The translations under genes were made by a program, and so were the position numbers. Below, piece by piece: positions 1 to 6,822 of a stretch of DNA of 9,549 bases. The notes below the pieces were generated by a model that saw only the letters and a program-made list of their open reading frames with translations, was not told the DNA's origin and did not search any database. Location: contig CAZDQV010000079.1 in NCBI GenBank assembly GCA_964507795.1, positions 1 through 9,549 on the forward strand, read 5' to 3'. Source of the stretch: UMGS973 sp964507795. GTDB taxonomy: Bacteria > Bacillota > Clostridia > Peptostreptococcales > Anaerovoracaceae. Each line of letters begins with the position of its first letter. Position 1 is the stretch's first letter.

Positions 1-2
1 TT

Positions 3-1346
3 TTCAACAACGAAACACATTACTACCAGTACACCGTCGGCCGCGTGAATGACGATGGCACCAAGGCAATACTGGGCTATCAGAATACCGACGACATCGT
101 CCGCGCACAGCTGGAGGGTGAAAAGAAGCGCCGTGAACTGGAACAGAAGTATCAGGAACAGCTGCGTACCGCCGCAGATGCGGCGGAGAAAGCCAACAAA
201 GCCAAGACTGAGTTCCTTCTGCGCATGAGTCATGATATTCGCACTCCTTTGAACGGTATCAGAGGAATGCTGGATATTGCAGATCATTATGACACCGACA
301 TTGAAAAACTTAGAGAATGTCGAGGCAAAATACGCGAATCCTCGAATATATTGCTTGAGCTGATTAATGAAGTGCTGGATATGAGCAAGCTCGAATCCGG
401 CGAGGTAGTTTTAGAGCATGTCCCATTCGATCTTGCAAATACATCCTCAGAGATTTTCACAATCATCGGCAGGATGGCTGAGGAACAGTCCATTGAGATT
501 ATCGAGGACTGCAATATGCAGCATACAAAACTTATCGGCAGTCCGATACATTTTAAGCGGCTTGTGCTTAATATTCTGAGCAATGCCATCAAGTACAACC
601 GTCCGCATGGCAAGGTATATGTTGCCTGCCGCGAAGTTCTATTTGACGGCAAGACGGCTACGCTTGAAATAGTGATTCGCGATACAGGTATCGGCATGAG
701 CGAAGAATTCCAGAAGCATCTTTTTGAACCATTCCAGCAGGAGAATGCTTCGGCACGTACAAAATATGGCGGCACAGGACTTGGAATGTCTATCACCAAA
801 AGCCTTGTAGAAAAAATGAACGGTACGATTGCCTTTGAAAGCAAAAAGGATGTCGGCACAACGTTTACCGTTCAGATACCATTTGAAGTGGATTTTTTAG
901 AGCACACCACTGTGGTGCAGGATGACAAAGAGGATGTTTCCCTCACAGGTGAGACACTTATCCTGGCTGAGGACAACAGTATTAATCTTGAAATAGCGCA
1001 GTTCATTCTAATCGAATCCGGAGCAAATGTCATTGTGGCACATAACGGCAAGGAGGCAGTCAACGCATTTACTGCATCAAAGCCAGGTGAAATATCTGCC
1101 ATTCTCATGGATCTGATGATGCCGGTAATGGACGGCTACGAAGCAACCGGTAAAATTCGTGCCATGAATAGGGAAGATGCCAAGGCAATTCCTATCATCG
1201 CCATGACTGCCAACGCCTTTGTAGAGGATAGAATCGCCACAAAAAAGGCAGGCATGAATGCACATATCGCCAAGCCGCTGAATGCCCAAAAGGTAATTCG
1301 CATCATTGCAGAGCAGATTAAGACATCTCGAAAAAAGAATGATTGA
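3..1346 (+). CDS. Hybrid sensor histidine kinase (HisKA-HATPase-REC), 5' end outside the window
   Basis: This is the C-terminal part of a hybrid histidine kinase, which autophosphorylates on His and passes the phosphate to its own receiver domain. The frame is open from the window edge (first full codon at base 3), so the GTG at 45 is not a real start; residues before it (HYYQYTVGRV) look like the end of a PAS-like sensor domain. A charged helix rich in Lys, Glu and Gln (about 105-210) leads into the H-box SHDIRTPLNG with the phosphoacceptor His at 231-233. The N-box Asn is at 582-584, G1 (DTGIGM) begins at 681, and G2 (GGTGLGMS) at 768-791. The receiver domain covers about 957-1320, with the acidic pair in LAEDN, the phosphorylatable Asp at 1110-1112 (LMDLMMPVMDG) and the conserved Lys at 1272-1274 (AKPL). 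All catalytic residues are present. The input signal and any output partner cannot be read here. Confidence 0.93.
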   Translation, partial: FNNETHYYQYTVGRVNDDGTKAILGYQNTDDIVRAQLEGEKKRRELEQKYQEQLRTAADAAEKANKAKTEFLLRMSHDIRTPLNGIRGMLDIADHYDTDIEKLRECRGKIRESSNILLELINEVLDMSKLESGEVVLEHVPFDLANTSSEIFTIIGRMAEEQSIEIIEDCNMQHTKLIGSPIHFKRLVLNILSNAIKYNRPHGKVYVACREVLFDGKTATLEIVIRDTGIGMSEEFQKHLFEPFQQENASARTKYGGTGLGMSITKSLVEKMNGTIAFESKKDVGTTFTVQIPFEVDFLEHTTVVQDDKEDVSLTGETLILAEDNSINLEIAQFILIESGANVIVAHNGKEAVNAFTASKPGEISAILMDLMMPVMDGYEATGKIRAMNREDAKAIPIIAMTANAFVEDRIATKKAGMNAHIAKPLNAQKVIRIIAEQIKTSRKKND

Positions 1347-1351
1347 AACAA

Positions 1352-1400
1352 ACACACCCTTTCATATGATAAGCCGAAAGGGTGTGTATTTGGTTTTAAT
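1352..1400 (+). terminator. Intrinsic terminator after the hybrid kinase, possibly bidirectional
   Basis: A perfect 12-bp stem, ACACACCCTTTC at 1352-1363 with GAAAGGGTGTGT at 1376-1387, closes a 12-base loop. It is followed on the + strand by ATTTGGTTTT. The stem starts 6 bases after the kinase stop codon. On the - strand the hairpin is followed by GTTTGTTTC, so it could also stop transcription coming from the remnant on the right. Confidence 0.85.
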
Positions 1401-1506
1401 AACAGGAGCGTCAATTCCTCTAATGCCAGCAGATAGACAACCCAGCTTTCTATTTGACAAAACCTCAGTTTTTATTACACGCTTTTAACACACTTTTTAA
1501 CACGGT
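1388..1506. other. Gene-free spacer
   Basis: No gene is supported between the kinase terminator and the stop codon of the remnant gene. The only structure seen is a 9-base direct repeat, TTTTAACAC at 1483-1491 and 1495-1503, with a 12-base period. Its meaning is unknown and it may be chance in AT-rich DNA. The short + strand reading frame that crosses the terminator has no ribosome binding site and no recognisable protein features. Confidence 0.4.
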
Positions 1507-1974
1507 CTAATTTATCTTCCAGTAGCCGCCCCGTTTTCCACCGACTCTCTCAAGTTTTCCTATATCCTTCAGTGATTTTATAATCTCACCCACTCGAGTT
1601 GTGCCTAACTGGCAGAATGTTGAGAGTCCCTTAATTGTAAACGTTAGATTTTCTTTGATTGCCATCAGTATTTTGACCTGAACAGGCGACAATCCATTCA
1701 CATCCACCTGCTTCATAGATGGAGTAAATGCAAAAGGTATCGTGACAGTAATATGATTTTCGTTAATGCCAAAGGCGTCCTTGCCGTATTTGTCGACGAT
1801 AACCAGGTTTCCATGTCCCGTCTGCTCAATCAAATTAAGCTGACCCATTATCTTGAACAATCCATTATTCACAGGTCTGGAAACACCACTGTAAAACTCC
1901 TCTTTTGAATAACCAAACGGCAAGCCACCAGTCGAGACAATCTCTATTCTATCATCAAAAATGTAAATCGCAGA
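1507..1974 (-). pseudogene. C-terminal remnant of an AlbA_2/RecG-like ATP-binding transcriptional regulator
   Basis: The last 155 or so codons of a longer - strand frame resemble the C-terminal half of the 'ATP-dependent DNA helicase RecG-related / AlbA_2 domain' regulators (COG2865). The recognisable stretches are IFDDRIEIVSTGGLPFGYS near 1915-1970, SGVSRPVNNGLF, LNLIEQTGHGNLVIVDKYG, and a C-terminal winged-helix region from LSPVQVKILMAI to the final GGYWKIN. Full-length relatives are usually over 400 residues and begin with an AlbA_2 domain and an ATP-binding half, both absent here. The reading frame stays open to 2334, but residues before about 1974 show no family resemblance and lie antisense to the fau promoter and coding region. 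I therefore read it as a 5'-truncated relic with no visible start or ribosome binding site. The remaining part has no internal stop, so the truncation may be recent, or a short winged-helix protein could still be made. Confidence 0.72.
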
Positions 1975-2001
1975 AAGTATGATTTGCCTCCGGTATTTAT
2001 T

Positions 2002-2029
2002 TTGCTTTACCGCAAATATATTGTATAAT
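2002..2029 (+). promoter_or_regulatory. Predicted sigma-A promoter of the fau operon
   Basis: A perfect -10 box TATAAT lies at 2024-2029, with TTGCTT (weak match to TTGACA) at 2002-2007 and a 16-base spacer. It sits 37 bases before the fau ATG and immediately past the truncated end of the remnant gene. Its position rules out the in-frame ATG at 1979 as the fau start, because that codon lies upstream of the promoter. Confidence 0.65.
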
Positions 2030-2065
2030 GTATATACATCATATTCACTGAGAGGGCAAATACAA

Positions 2066-2668
2066 ATGACTGAAGCAATTTCAAATGGCAACCGCATAAT
2101 AACAGTACAGGAACTCAGAAAGATGGGCAAATTAGACAGAGCAGCCCTGCCTGCAAATGAAAGACTGGCGAAATCAGTTGCAATCTCAAAAAAACTGATT
2201 GCTTCAGACGAATTCAAAAATGCAAATATCATCATGATATACAGAGCTTTCGGTGCGGAGGTTGATTTAAACTTCCTGGCCAAGGCTGCAAAAAATTCTG
2301 GCAAACATCTGCTGTATCCTCTTTGCACAAGCAAAACAGAAATGATAGCTCTCGAACCTTTATCAGAAGATGCCTGGGTTTGTGGAAGCTATGGCATCAC
2401 TGAACCTGCGAGGGAAAAATCCAAAGAATATATGCCTGAAGAAATTGACCTGATGATATGCCCGTGCACAGCTTTTGACAATGAATGTCGCCGGATAGGA
2501 ATGGGCGGCGGATATTACGACAGGTTCCTGCCAAAATGCCAAAACGCACACATCATAGCAGTGGGTTTTGAAACTCAAAAAACAACTCATATCCCGGCAG
2601 AGCCCTGGGATTATATAATGGATAAGGTATATACAGAAAGCATGGTATATATAAATAGACAGAGGTGA
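2066..2668 (+). CDS. fau: 5-formyltetrahydrofolate cyclo-ligase
   Basis: This 200-residue protein should convert 5-formyl-THF plus ATP to 5,10-methenyl-THF, returning the stored folate to the one-carbon pool in the cytoplasm (also called MTHFS, YgfA or FthC). The family signature is clear near the C-terminus: AFDNECRRIGMGGGYYDRFL, a version of the usual FD..G.RLGyGGGyYDR loop that binds ATP and substrate. The N-terminal part has the expected helix pattern (LRKMGKLDRAAL, then SVAISKKLI) and the strand NIIMIYRAFGAEVD. The start is the ATG at 2066, preceded by AGAGGG at 2051-2056 with 9 bases of spacing. The frame extends to an ATG at 1979, but that would place the promoter inside the gene. The length matches the family (about 180-200). 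The stop codon overlaps the ribosome binding site of the next gene, so the two are probably translationally coupled. Confidence 0.92.
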   Translation: MTEAISNGNRIITVQELRKMGKLDRAALPANERLAKSVAISKKLIASDEFKNANIIMIYRAFGAEVDLNFLAKAAKNSGKHLLYPLCTSKTEMIALEPLSEDAWVCGSYGITEPAREKSKEYMPEEIDLMICPCTAFDNECRRIGMGGGYYDRFLPKCQNAHIIAVGFETQKTTHIPAEPWDYIMDKVYTESMVYINRQR

Positions 2669-2673
2669 TTCAA

Positions 2674-3567
2674 ATGGACTTTAACAATGAAATATTAGAG
2701 ATACGCAAATGGTTTACAGCTACAGACAGCACAAAGATTTCCCTGCTCGATGATATTGAAAATCTGCTTTCAGATAATCATCCCGAAAAAGCCCTCGAGC
2801 TTTCAGAAGCACTCGTGAAATCTGCTGCTAACAAAGCAGAGCATACAGACTTTACAAATACCGAATACTATAACTTTACCGAACCTATGGAAGAGGTAGT
2901 ATACAGAACTCTTTACAAACCTCAAAAGGAACTTAAATATGCGGACTTTCCTTATTCCGATATTTACACTCTCCATGGCGATATACTGTTTGCACTAAAC
3001 AGATATACAGAGAGTGCCGCGTTTTATCGCAAGGCTATCAAATGGAATCCCATTGCCATGAAATACACATGGAGATACATGGAAACTGCAAAACAGGCAG
3101 GTGACATCGACAAATACGGACTTCTTGCACTCAATGCTTTTTCAAATGTGTTCAAGACATCAGACCTTTTGCAATCATATATGAATCTGGCATATTACTT
3201 CACAGAAAAGCAATGGTTTGCTGAAGCTGCAGGCTGCTATGTGCTCATCCTGAAATATGACTCCTCATACAAACCCGCTTCAGCATCCCTTACAGTACTC
3301 GAGCAGCTCCTTGGCAATGAATTCTATATGCCTACTCTGCTTGATGTACGCAAATATGCTCATGATATAGGATTTCCTCTAGGCGTTAACAAAACACTTC
3401 TCAACAGTGCATATGCTTATGCTCTTGACGATTTGCAATCAAAGGATATGGACTCTGCCCTGTATTTTCTTGATATCGTCTATGATCTGTCACAAAACGA
3501 TGAAGTGAAGGCTCTCCTTGACAGTATCAAAACAAAGATAAAAGAAAACAAAACAGGCATTGAATAG
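2674..3567 (+). CDS. Tetratricopeptide (TPR) repeat protein of unknown role
   Basis: A 297-residue, mainly helical protein with no signal peptide or membrane segment, so probably cytoplasmic. At least one good TPR-like unit is visible at residues 95-128 (YSDIYTLHGDILFALNRY, then ESAAFYRKAIKWNP), and a second, weaker one at about 165-197 (LLQSYMNLAYYF, then AEAAGCYVLILKYD). The region around residues 24-50 (SLLDDIENLLSDNHPEKALE) may be a further helix pair. TPR arrays usually bind other proteins or peptides, and no catalytic motif is present. I chose the ATG at 2674 because AGAGGTGA at 2661-2668 lies 5 bases before it; the in-frame GTG at 2665 would lie inside that ribosome binding site. The gene follows fau without a gap worth a promoter and precedes the DUF1097-like gene by 14 bases, so it belongs to the same operon. 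Its function is not known to me. Confidence 0.85.
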   Translation: MDFNNEILEIRKWFTATDSTKISLLDDIENLLSDNHPEKALELSEALVKSAANKAEHTDFTNTEYYNFTEPMEEVVYRTLYKPQKELKYADFPYSDIYTLHGDILFALNRYTESAAFYRKAIKWNPIAMKYTWRYMETAKQAGDIDKYGLLALNAFSNVFKTSDLLQSYMNLAYYFTEKQWFAEAAGCYVLILKYDSSYKPASASLTVLEQLLGNEFYMPTLLDVRKYAHDIGFPLGVNKTLLNSAYAYALDDLQSKDMDSALYFLDIVYDLSQNDEVKALLDSIKTKIKENKTGIE

Positions 3568-3581
3568 TCAGGAGGTCAGTC

Positions 3582-4079
3582 TTGAGAAAAAACAAAGCAT
3601 TCATCACAGCAGCAGTCCGGGGAATTGCATTCGCCCTCATAACTCTCATATTTACTGCAGTGCCATTCCTGAACGGCCTGCTTTGGGCAGTATATATAGG
3701 ATTCTTTCTTACGATGGCATTCGGTGCAGATAAGAGTCAGCTTCCAAACTACATATGCAGCCTGCTTTCAGGATACATATGGGCATTCGGTTATATGTAC
3801 GGTTACATATTGCTTGAAAACCTGCTTCATATGCCTCATATAGCAGCCCTTGCCACAGCAGAGCTCATACTTACATTCCTGCTGATTTTTGTCCATCTGA
3901 AATTTCTTTCCCGTACCTGGCTCAACAAAGTTCCCGCTGTATTTGCGGCCATTGCCACCGTATTTGCTTCCGGAGGAACCGAAAACATGTTTCTTTGCGC
4001 CGCCTCTGCAGTAACAGGAATTGCAATTGCCGTAATCACAGAAGTTATAATTAAGGCGATATTCAGGGAAGATGTCTGA
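3582..4079 (+). CDS. DUF1097-like integral membrane protein
   Basis: A 165-residue, strongly hydrophobic protein with roughly five membrane segments, beginning with a short basic N-terminus (RKNK). The pattern resembles DUF1097 proteins such as E. coli YcdZ: a segment with LLWAVYIGFFLTMAFGAD, then SLLSGYIWAFGYMYGY, later VPAVFAAIATVFASGG, and a final helix TGIAIAVITEVI. The family has no established function; a small-molecule transporter or channel is possible but is only inference. The start is a TTG at 3582, fixed by a textbook AGGAGG at 3570-3575 with 6 bases of spacing. The gene starts 14 bases after the TPR gene and is the last of the fau operon. No terminator hairpin is visible after its stop, which lies 7 bases from the stop codon of the opposing dpaL gene. 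Confidence 0.75.
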   Translation: MRKNKAFITAAVRGIAFALITLIFTAVPFLNGLLWAVYIGFFLTMAFGADKSQLPNYICSLLSGYIWAFGYMYGYILLENLLHMPHIAALATAELILTFLLIFVHLKFLSRTWLNKVPAVFAAIATVFASGGTENMFLCAASAVTGIAIAVITEVIIKAIFREDV

Positions 4080-4086
4080 ATGTATG

Positions 4087-5187
4087 TTACCCGTTTACAA
4101 TCCTCTCATAGCTGCCCGGGTCTGTATTACCTTCTGTGCTGAAAAGGAGTATAACTGAATTTTCATCAAGGCCCATTTGTTTTTTCATGCCTGCAAACGC
4201 TTCTTTCAGACAAAGATTCAAAAGAAGCCCTGCTCCAACAGCTCCGCATTCACCTGCAACAATTCCTTCTTTGGCAAGACTTCTCATGCCTTCTTTTGTA
4301 ACATAATCAGGCAGCTTGAAAAAGAACTCGGCAAAATCTCTCAGCACGGGGAATGTGAATATATTCGCTTCACCGCAGTTAAGCCCTGCCATTATGGTCT
4401 CCGGGTCTCCTTCTGAGGCAACAAGCTTCCCCTGTTTTACTGAATCAAAAATGCAGGCTGTATCATATGCCTCCATTATCGCTGTTTTGAATACATGACT
4501 TCCATATCTGTCTGTCAGATATCCAAGCACCCCACCTGCCATAGAGCCAACTCCCGCCTGGAGAAATACATGTGTCGGAACAGTATCACCAAGCGCATCC
4601 GCTGCCTCTGCCGCCATATGTGTATATCCCAATGTAATATCCCACGGTATGTCTTCATATCCTTCAAATCCCGTATCCTGCAGCAGATAAGCGTTGTGCT
4701 CGCGTGCATATGCTGCTGCAAACCTGACTGCATCGCTATAATTCAAATCCGTTACAGTCACCTCCGCATCCGCCACTTCATGGATTGCATCAACTCTGCA
4801 CTTAAGTGTGCCCTTTGGCATGAATATGACAGATTTGCATCCGGCCTGCGTGGCTGCCCATGCTACTGCTCTTCCGTGATTTCCATCCGTTGCAGTAACA
4901 AACACCGAAGCTTTACCCGGATCCATATTTTTGAGAATATTACCTACAGCATATGATGCTCCAAGGCCCTTGAACGCATTGAGCCCGAAACGCTTTGACT
5001 CATCTTTGACATATACAGCCTTCACCCCCAGTTCCTTCGCAAAGCTGTCGAGCCTTACAAGAGGTGTGGGTTCATATACATCAAGGCTCTTGTGATATGC
5101 CTGCACTCTCATATAGTTTTCATTGTTGAACTGCTTTGGCAGTATGCCTTTATCAGGTGTATTTACATACATTTCAATGTTTCTCAT
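4087..5187 (-). CDS. dpaL: Diaminopropionate ammonia-lyase (PLP enzyme)
   Basis: This fold-type II PLP enzyme (DpaL/YgeX family) splits 2,3-diaminopropionate to pyruvate and two ammonia, and may also act on serine. The PLP-binding lysine is K73 in RFGLNAFKGLGASYA, a stretch typical of the family. Acidic residues that align with the two catalytic aspartates described for the enterobacterial enzymes are D101 (TATDGNHGRAVAWAA) and D171 (QDTGFEGYEDIP). The phosphate-binding region QAGVGSMAGGVLGYL and the C-terminal LFSTEGNTD are also present. At 366 residues it is shorter than the roughly 400-residue E. coli protein; the gap falls mostly between K73 and DGNHG. The ATG at 5187 is preceded by GGGGTGAG. 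No transporter or other catabolic gene lies beside it on its strand, so it appears to be transcribed alone. A threonine-dehydratase-like alternative is less likely given the whole-length resemblance. Confidence 0.93.
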   Translation of the reverse strand: MRNIEMYVNTPDKGILPKQFNNENYMRVQAYHKSLDVYEPTPLVRLDSFAKELGVKAVYVKDESKRFGLNAFKGLGASYAVGNILKNMDPGKASVFVTATDGNHGRAVAWAATQAGCKSVIFMPKGTLKCRVDAIHEVADAEVTVTDLNYSDAVRFAAAYAREHNAYLLQDTGFEGYEDIPWDITLGYTHMAAEAADALGDTVPTHVFLQAGVGSMAGGVLGYLTDRYGSHVFKTAIMEAYDTACIFDSVKQGKLVASEGDPETIMAGLNCGEANIFTFPVLRDFAEFFFKLPDYVTKEGMRSLAKEGIVAGECGAVGAGLLLNLCLKEAFAGMKKQMGLDENSVILLFSTEGNTDPGSYERIVNG

Positions 5188-5212
5188 TCAACTCACCCCA
5201 AAACAAAAAATT

Positions 5213-5241
5213 TTGTCATATCGATGATATTATGATACCAT
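5213..5241 (+). promoter_or_regulatory. Candidate promoter of the ClC gene
   Basis: TTGTCA at 5213-5218 (5/6 match) and TACCAT at 5236-5241 (4/6) are 17 bases apart. TATGAT at 5231-5236 is a better -10 box but sits too close to that -35. A short inverted repeat, TCATA at 5216-5220 and TATGA at 5231-5235, falls inside the region and could be an operator, but it is weak. Confidence 0.38.
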
Positions 5242-5252
5242 ATTACAGTGAA
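5224..5252 (-). promoter_or_regulatory. Candidate promoter of dpaL
   Basis: Read on the - strand, TTCACT (bases 5252-5247) and TATCAT (5229-5224) are separated by 17 bases, giving 4/6 and 5/6 matches to the sigma-A boxes. It is the best pair I see in the 87-base gap between dpaL and the ClC gene, and it overlaps the candidate promoter of the ClC gene. Confidence 0.4.
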
Positions 5253-5274
5253 CTAAAAAAGAGGTCTAAAAAAT

Positions 5275-6798
5275 ATGGAAACAGAAACCGTTTTAAAAAG
5301 AATAAAAAGCTTTAAATACATTATCCTTTTGGAAGGAATAGGTGTAGGATTTTTTGCAGGCATAGTCGTGTCATTTTTCCGGCTCTTTATAGAAAAAGCA
5401 GAGTCCCTCAGAAATGAATTCATTAATCAGGAGATTACTTTCCTGACGCCAATTCCGTTTATATGCGCAGGAATCATCATCTGTCTGTGCATAAAATTTG
5501 AAAGAAATGCCTGCGGAAGTGGGATTCCCCAGGTCAAGGCCGAACTTGCAGGCCTGTGGGAATCCTGCTGGTGGAAGATTATTCTTGCCAAAATCGCAGG
5601 CACAGTTGCTGCAATAGGCATAGGATTCTCTGTAGGCAGAGAAGGCCCCAGTGTGCAGATAGGCGCCATGGCTGGCAAAGGCTTTTCACGCCTTACAGGC
5701 AGGCTCAGAACAGAAGAACGGCTCCTCATAACAGCGGGAAGTGGAGCAGGCCTTGCAGCCGCATTCAATGCTCCTTTGGCAGGAGTTGTTTTTTCTCTTG
5801 AGGAAATACACAAAAATCTTTCCATGGAAGTGCTTCTTGCATCAATGTCCGCCGCCATATGCTCAGATTTTGTATCCGCATATATTTTCGGATTCAAACC
5901 TGTGTTTTCTGTTGCTCCAAATCAGATCCTGCCTCTCAAATCATACTGGCTTATTCTGCTTCTCGGAATTATACTTGGCACCTGCGGCGCTTTTTATAAT
6001 GTAGGAATCAGATATATACAAAAGGCTTATTCTTTTCTTAAATATGACTGGCTCAAAATTCTTGTGCCCATCATATCCACTGCTGTTTCGTGCTATACAC
6101 TTCCTTATGTGCTGGGAGGCGGAAGCAGTCTTGTTGATATCCTGTCAGAAAACAGATTTACTGTATCAATGCTTTTGTTGCTGCTTGCAATAAAGTATGT
6201 TTTCTCAATGATAAGCTTTGGCTCCGGGACTCCGGGAGGTATATTCCTTCCTTTGCTGGTACTGGGTGCCCTGCTTGGAGCTTTGTTTGCCAAAATAACA
6301 GGATGTAACATGTATATTGACAATTTCATAATCCTAGGCATGGCAGGATATTTTGCAGCAATTGTAAAAGCCCCTGTTACCGGTATAATTCTCATATCAG
6401 AAATGACAGGGAGTCTGTCACACCTGCTTTCTCTCACATTTATATCGCTTGTATCATATACTGTATCTGACATTATGAAATCCCAGCCTATCTATGAGCA
6501 GTTGCTTGATAATCTCCTTGGCGGTATCCCGAAGAGAGCCAAATCGCGCAACAAAATCATGCTTGACAGCTATGTACAGTTCGGCTCAGCAATGGACGGC
6601 AACAAGCTCGAAAAACTCGGGATTCCAAAGGGCTGCCTTGTCATATCTGTAAACCGAAGAGGGAAGGAAATAGTTCCAAACGGCAGCACCGTACTCATGG
6701 CTGACGACAATCTGCTGCTACTTTGCGATGAAGACAAAGTATATGAAACAGAACTGCTGCTTGCAAAGCTTTGCAGAAAAATAGAGAAAAAAAATTAG
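5275..6798 (+). CDS. ClC-family H+/Cl- exchange transporter with C-terminal RCK_C (TrkA_C) domain
   Basis: A 507-residue membrane protein of the ClC family. The signature loops are all visible: GSGIPQ (Ser at residue 82, chloride-coordinating), GREGPSVQIG with the gating glutamate E123, FNAPLAGVVFSLEE with E176/E177, of which E177 matches the internal proton-path glutamate of E. coli ClcA, GSGTPGGIFLP at 317-326, and a Tyr at 407 (SQPIYEQLL) in the position of the pore tyrosine. Having both glutamates argues for a 2 Cl-/1 H+ antiporter and not a passive channel; the Ser in GSGIP argues against a fluoride exporter. After the membrane core, residues about 428-500 form an RCK_C/TrkA_C-type domain (LEKLGIPKGCLVISVNRRG, then LMADDNLLLLCDE), likely a cytoplasmic ligand-binding regulator. 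The start has AGAGG at 5260-5264 with 10 bases of spacing. The gene is divergent from dpaL and appears monocistronic. Confidence 0.94.
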   Translation: METETVLKRIKSFKYIILLEGIGVGFFAGIVVSFFRLFIEKAESLRNEFINQEITFLTPIPFICAGIIICLCIKFERNACGSGIPQVKAELAGLWESCWWKIILAKIAGTVAAIGIGFSVGREGPSVQIGAMAGKGFSRLTGRLRTEERLLITAGSGAGLAAAFNAPLAGVVFSLEEIHKNLSMEVLLASMSAAICSDFVSAYIFGFKPVFSVAPNQILPLKSYWLILLLGIILGTCGAFYNVGIRYIQKAYSFLKYDWLKILVPIISTAVSCYTLPYVLGGGSSLVDILSENRFTVSMLLLLLAIKYVFSMISFGSGTPGGIFLPLLVLGALLGALFAKITGCNMYIDNFIILGMAGYFAAIVKAPVTGIILISEMTGSLSHLLSLTFISLVSYTVSDIMKSQPIYEQLLDNLLGGIPKRAKSRNKIMLDSYVQFGSAMDGNKLEKLGIPKGCLVISVNRRGKEIVPNGSTVLMADDNLLLLCDEDKVYETELLLAKLCRKIEKKN

Positions 6799-6822
6799 CA
6801 GCCTGCAAAAGGCTGCCTGTTT
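6785..6822 (-). terminator. Intrinsic terminator of the ahcY operon, shared with the ClC gene
   Basis: GCAGCC at 6798-6803 pairs with GGCTGC at 6811-6816 around a 7-base loop. Read on the - strand the hairpin is followed by TAATTTTTTTTC, a textbook terminator just after the stop of the 4Fe-4S protein gene. On the + strand it is followed by the weaker CTGTTTCT. The last base of the ClC stop codon (TAG, 6796-6798) is the first base of the stem. Confidence 0.88.

Noticed and set aside
1..240. Slightly higher GC at the left edge (about 52% by my count, against roughly 42-45% just after)
   Set aside because: The difference is small, falls inside one continuous gene, and is within the normal variation along a coding region.
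287..859. Long - strand open frame inside the histidine kinase
   Set aside because: It lies wholly opposite a clear kinase reading frame, has no ribosome binding site and no protein family features.
1979..2065. Upstream extension of fau from the ATG at 1979
   Set aside because: The extension contains the TATAAT promoter and has no ribosome binding site; the ATG at 2066 has AGAGGG at good spacing.
1975..2334. N-terminal half of the - strand frame as part of the regulator
   Set aside because: These residues do not resemble the family and are antisense to fau and its promoter; the frame is probably open by chance.
4495..4956. A 153-codon + strand frame opposite dpaL
   Set aside because: Rich in Cys, Ser and Arg with no domain, and antisense to a well conserved enzyme.
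5427..5897. A 156-codon - strand frame opposite the ClC gene
   Set aside because: It is a shadow of the conserved ClC core, which carries all of the signature motifs on the + strand.
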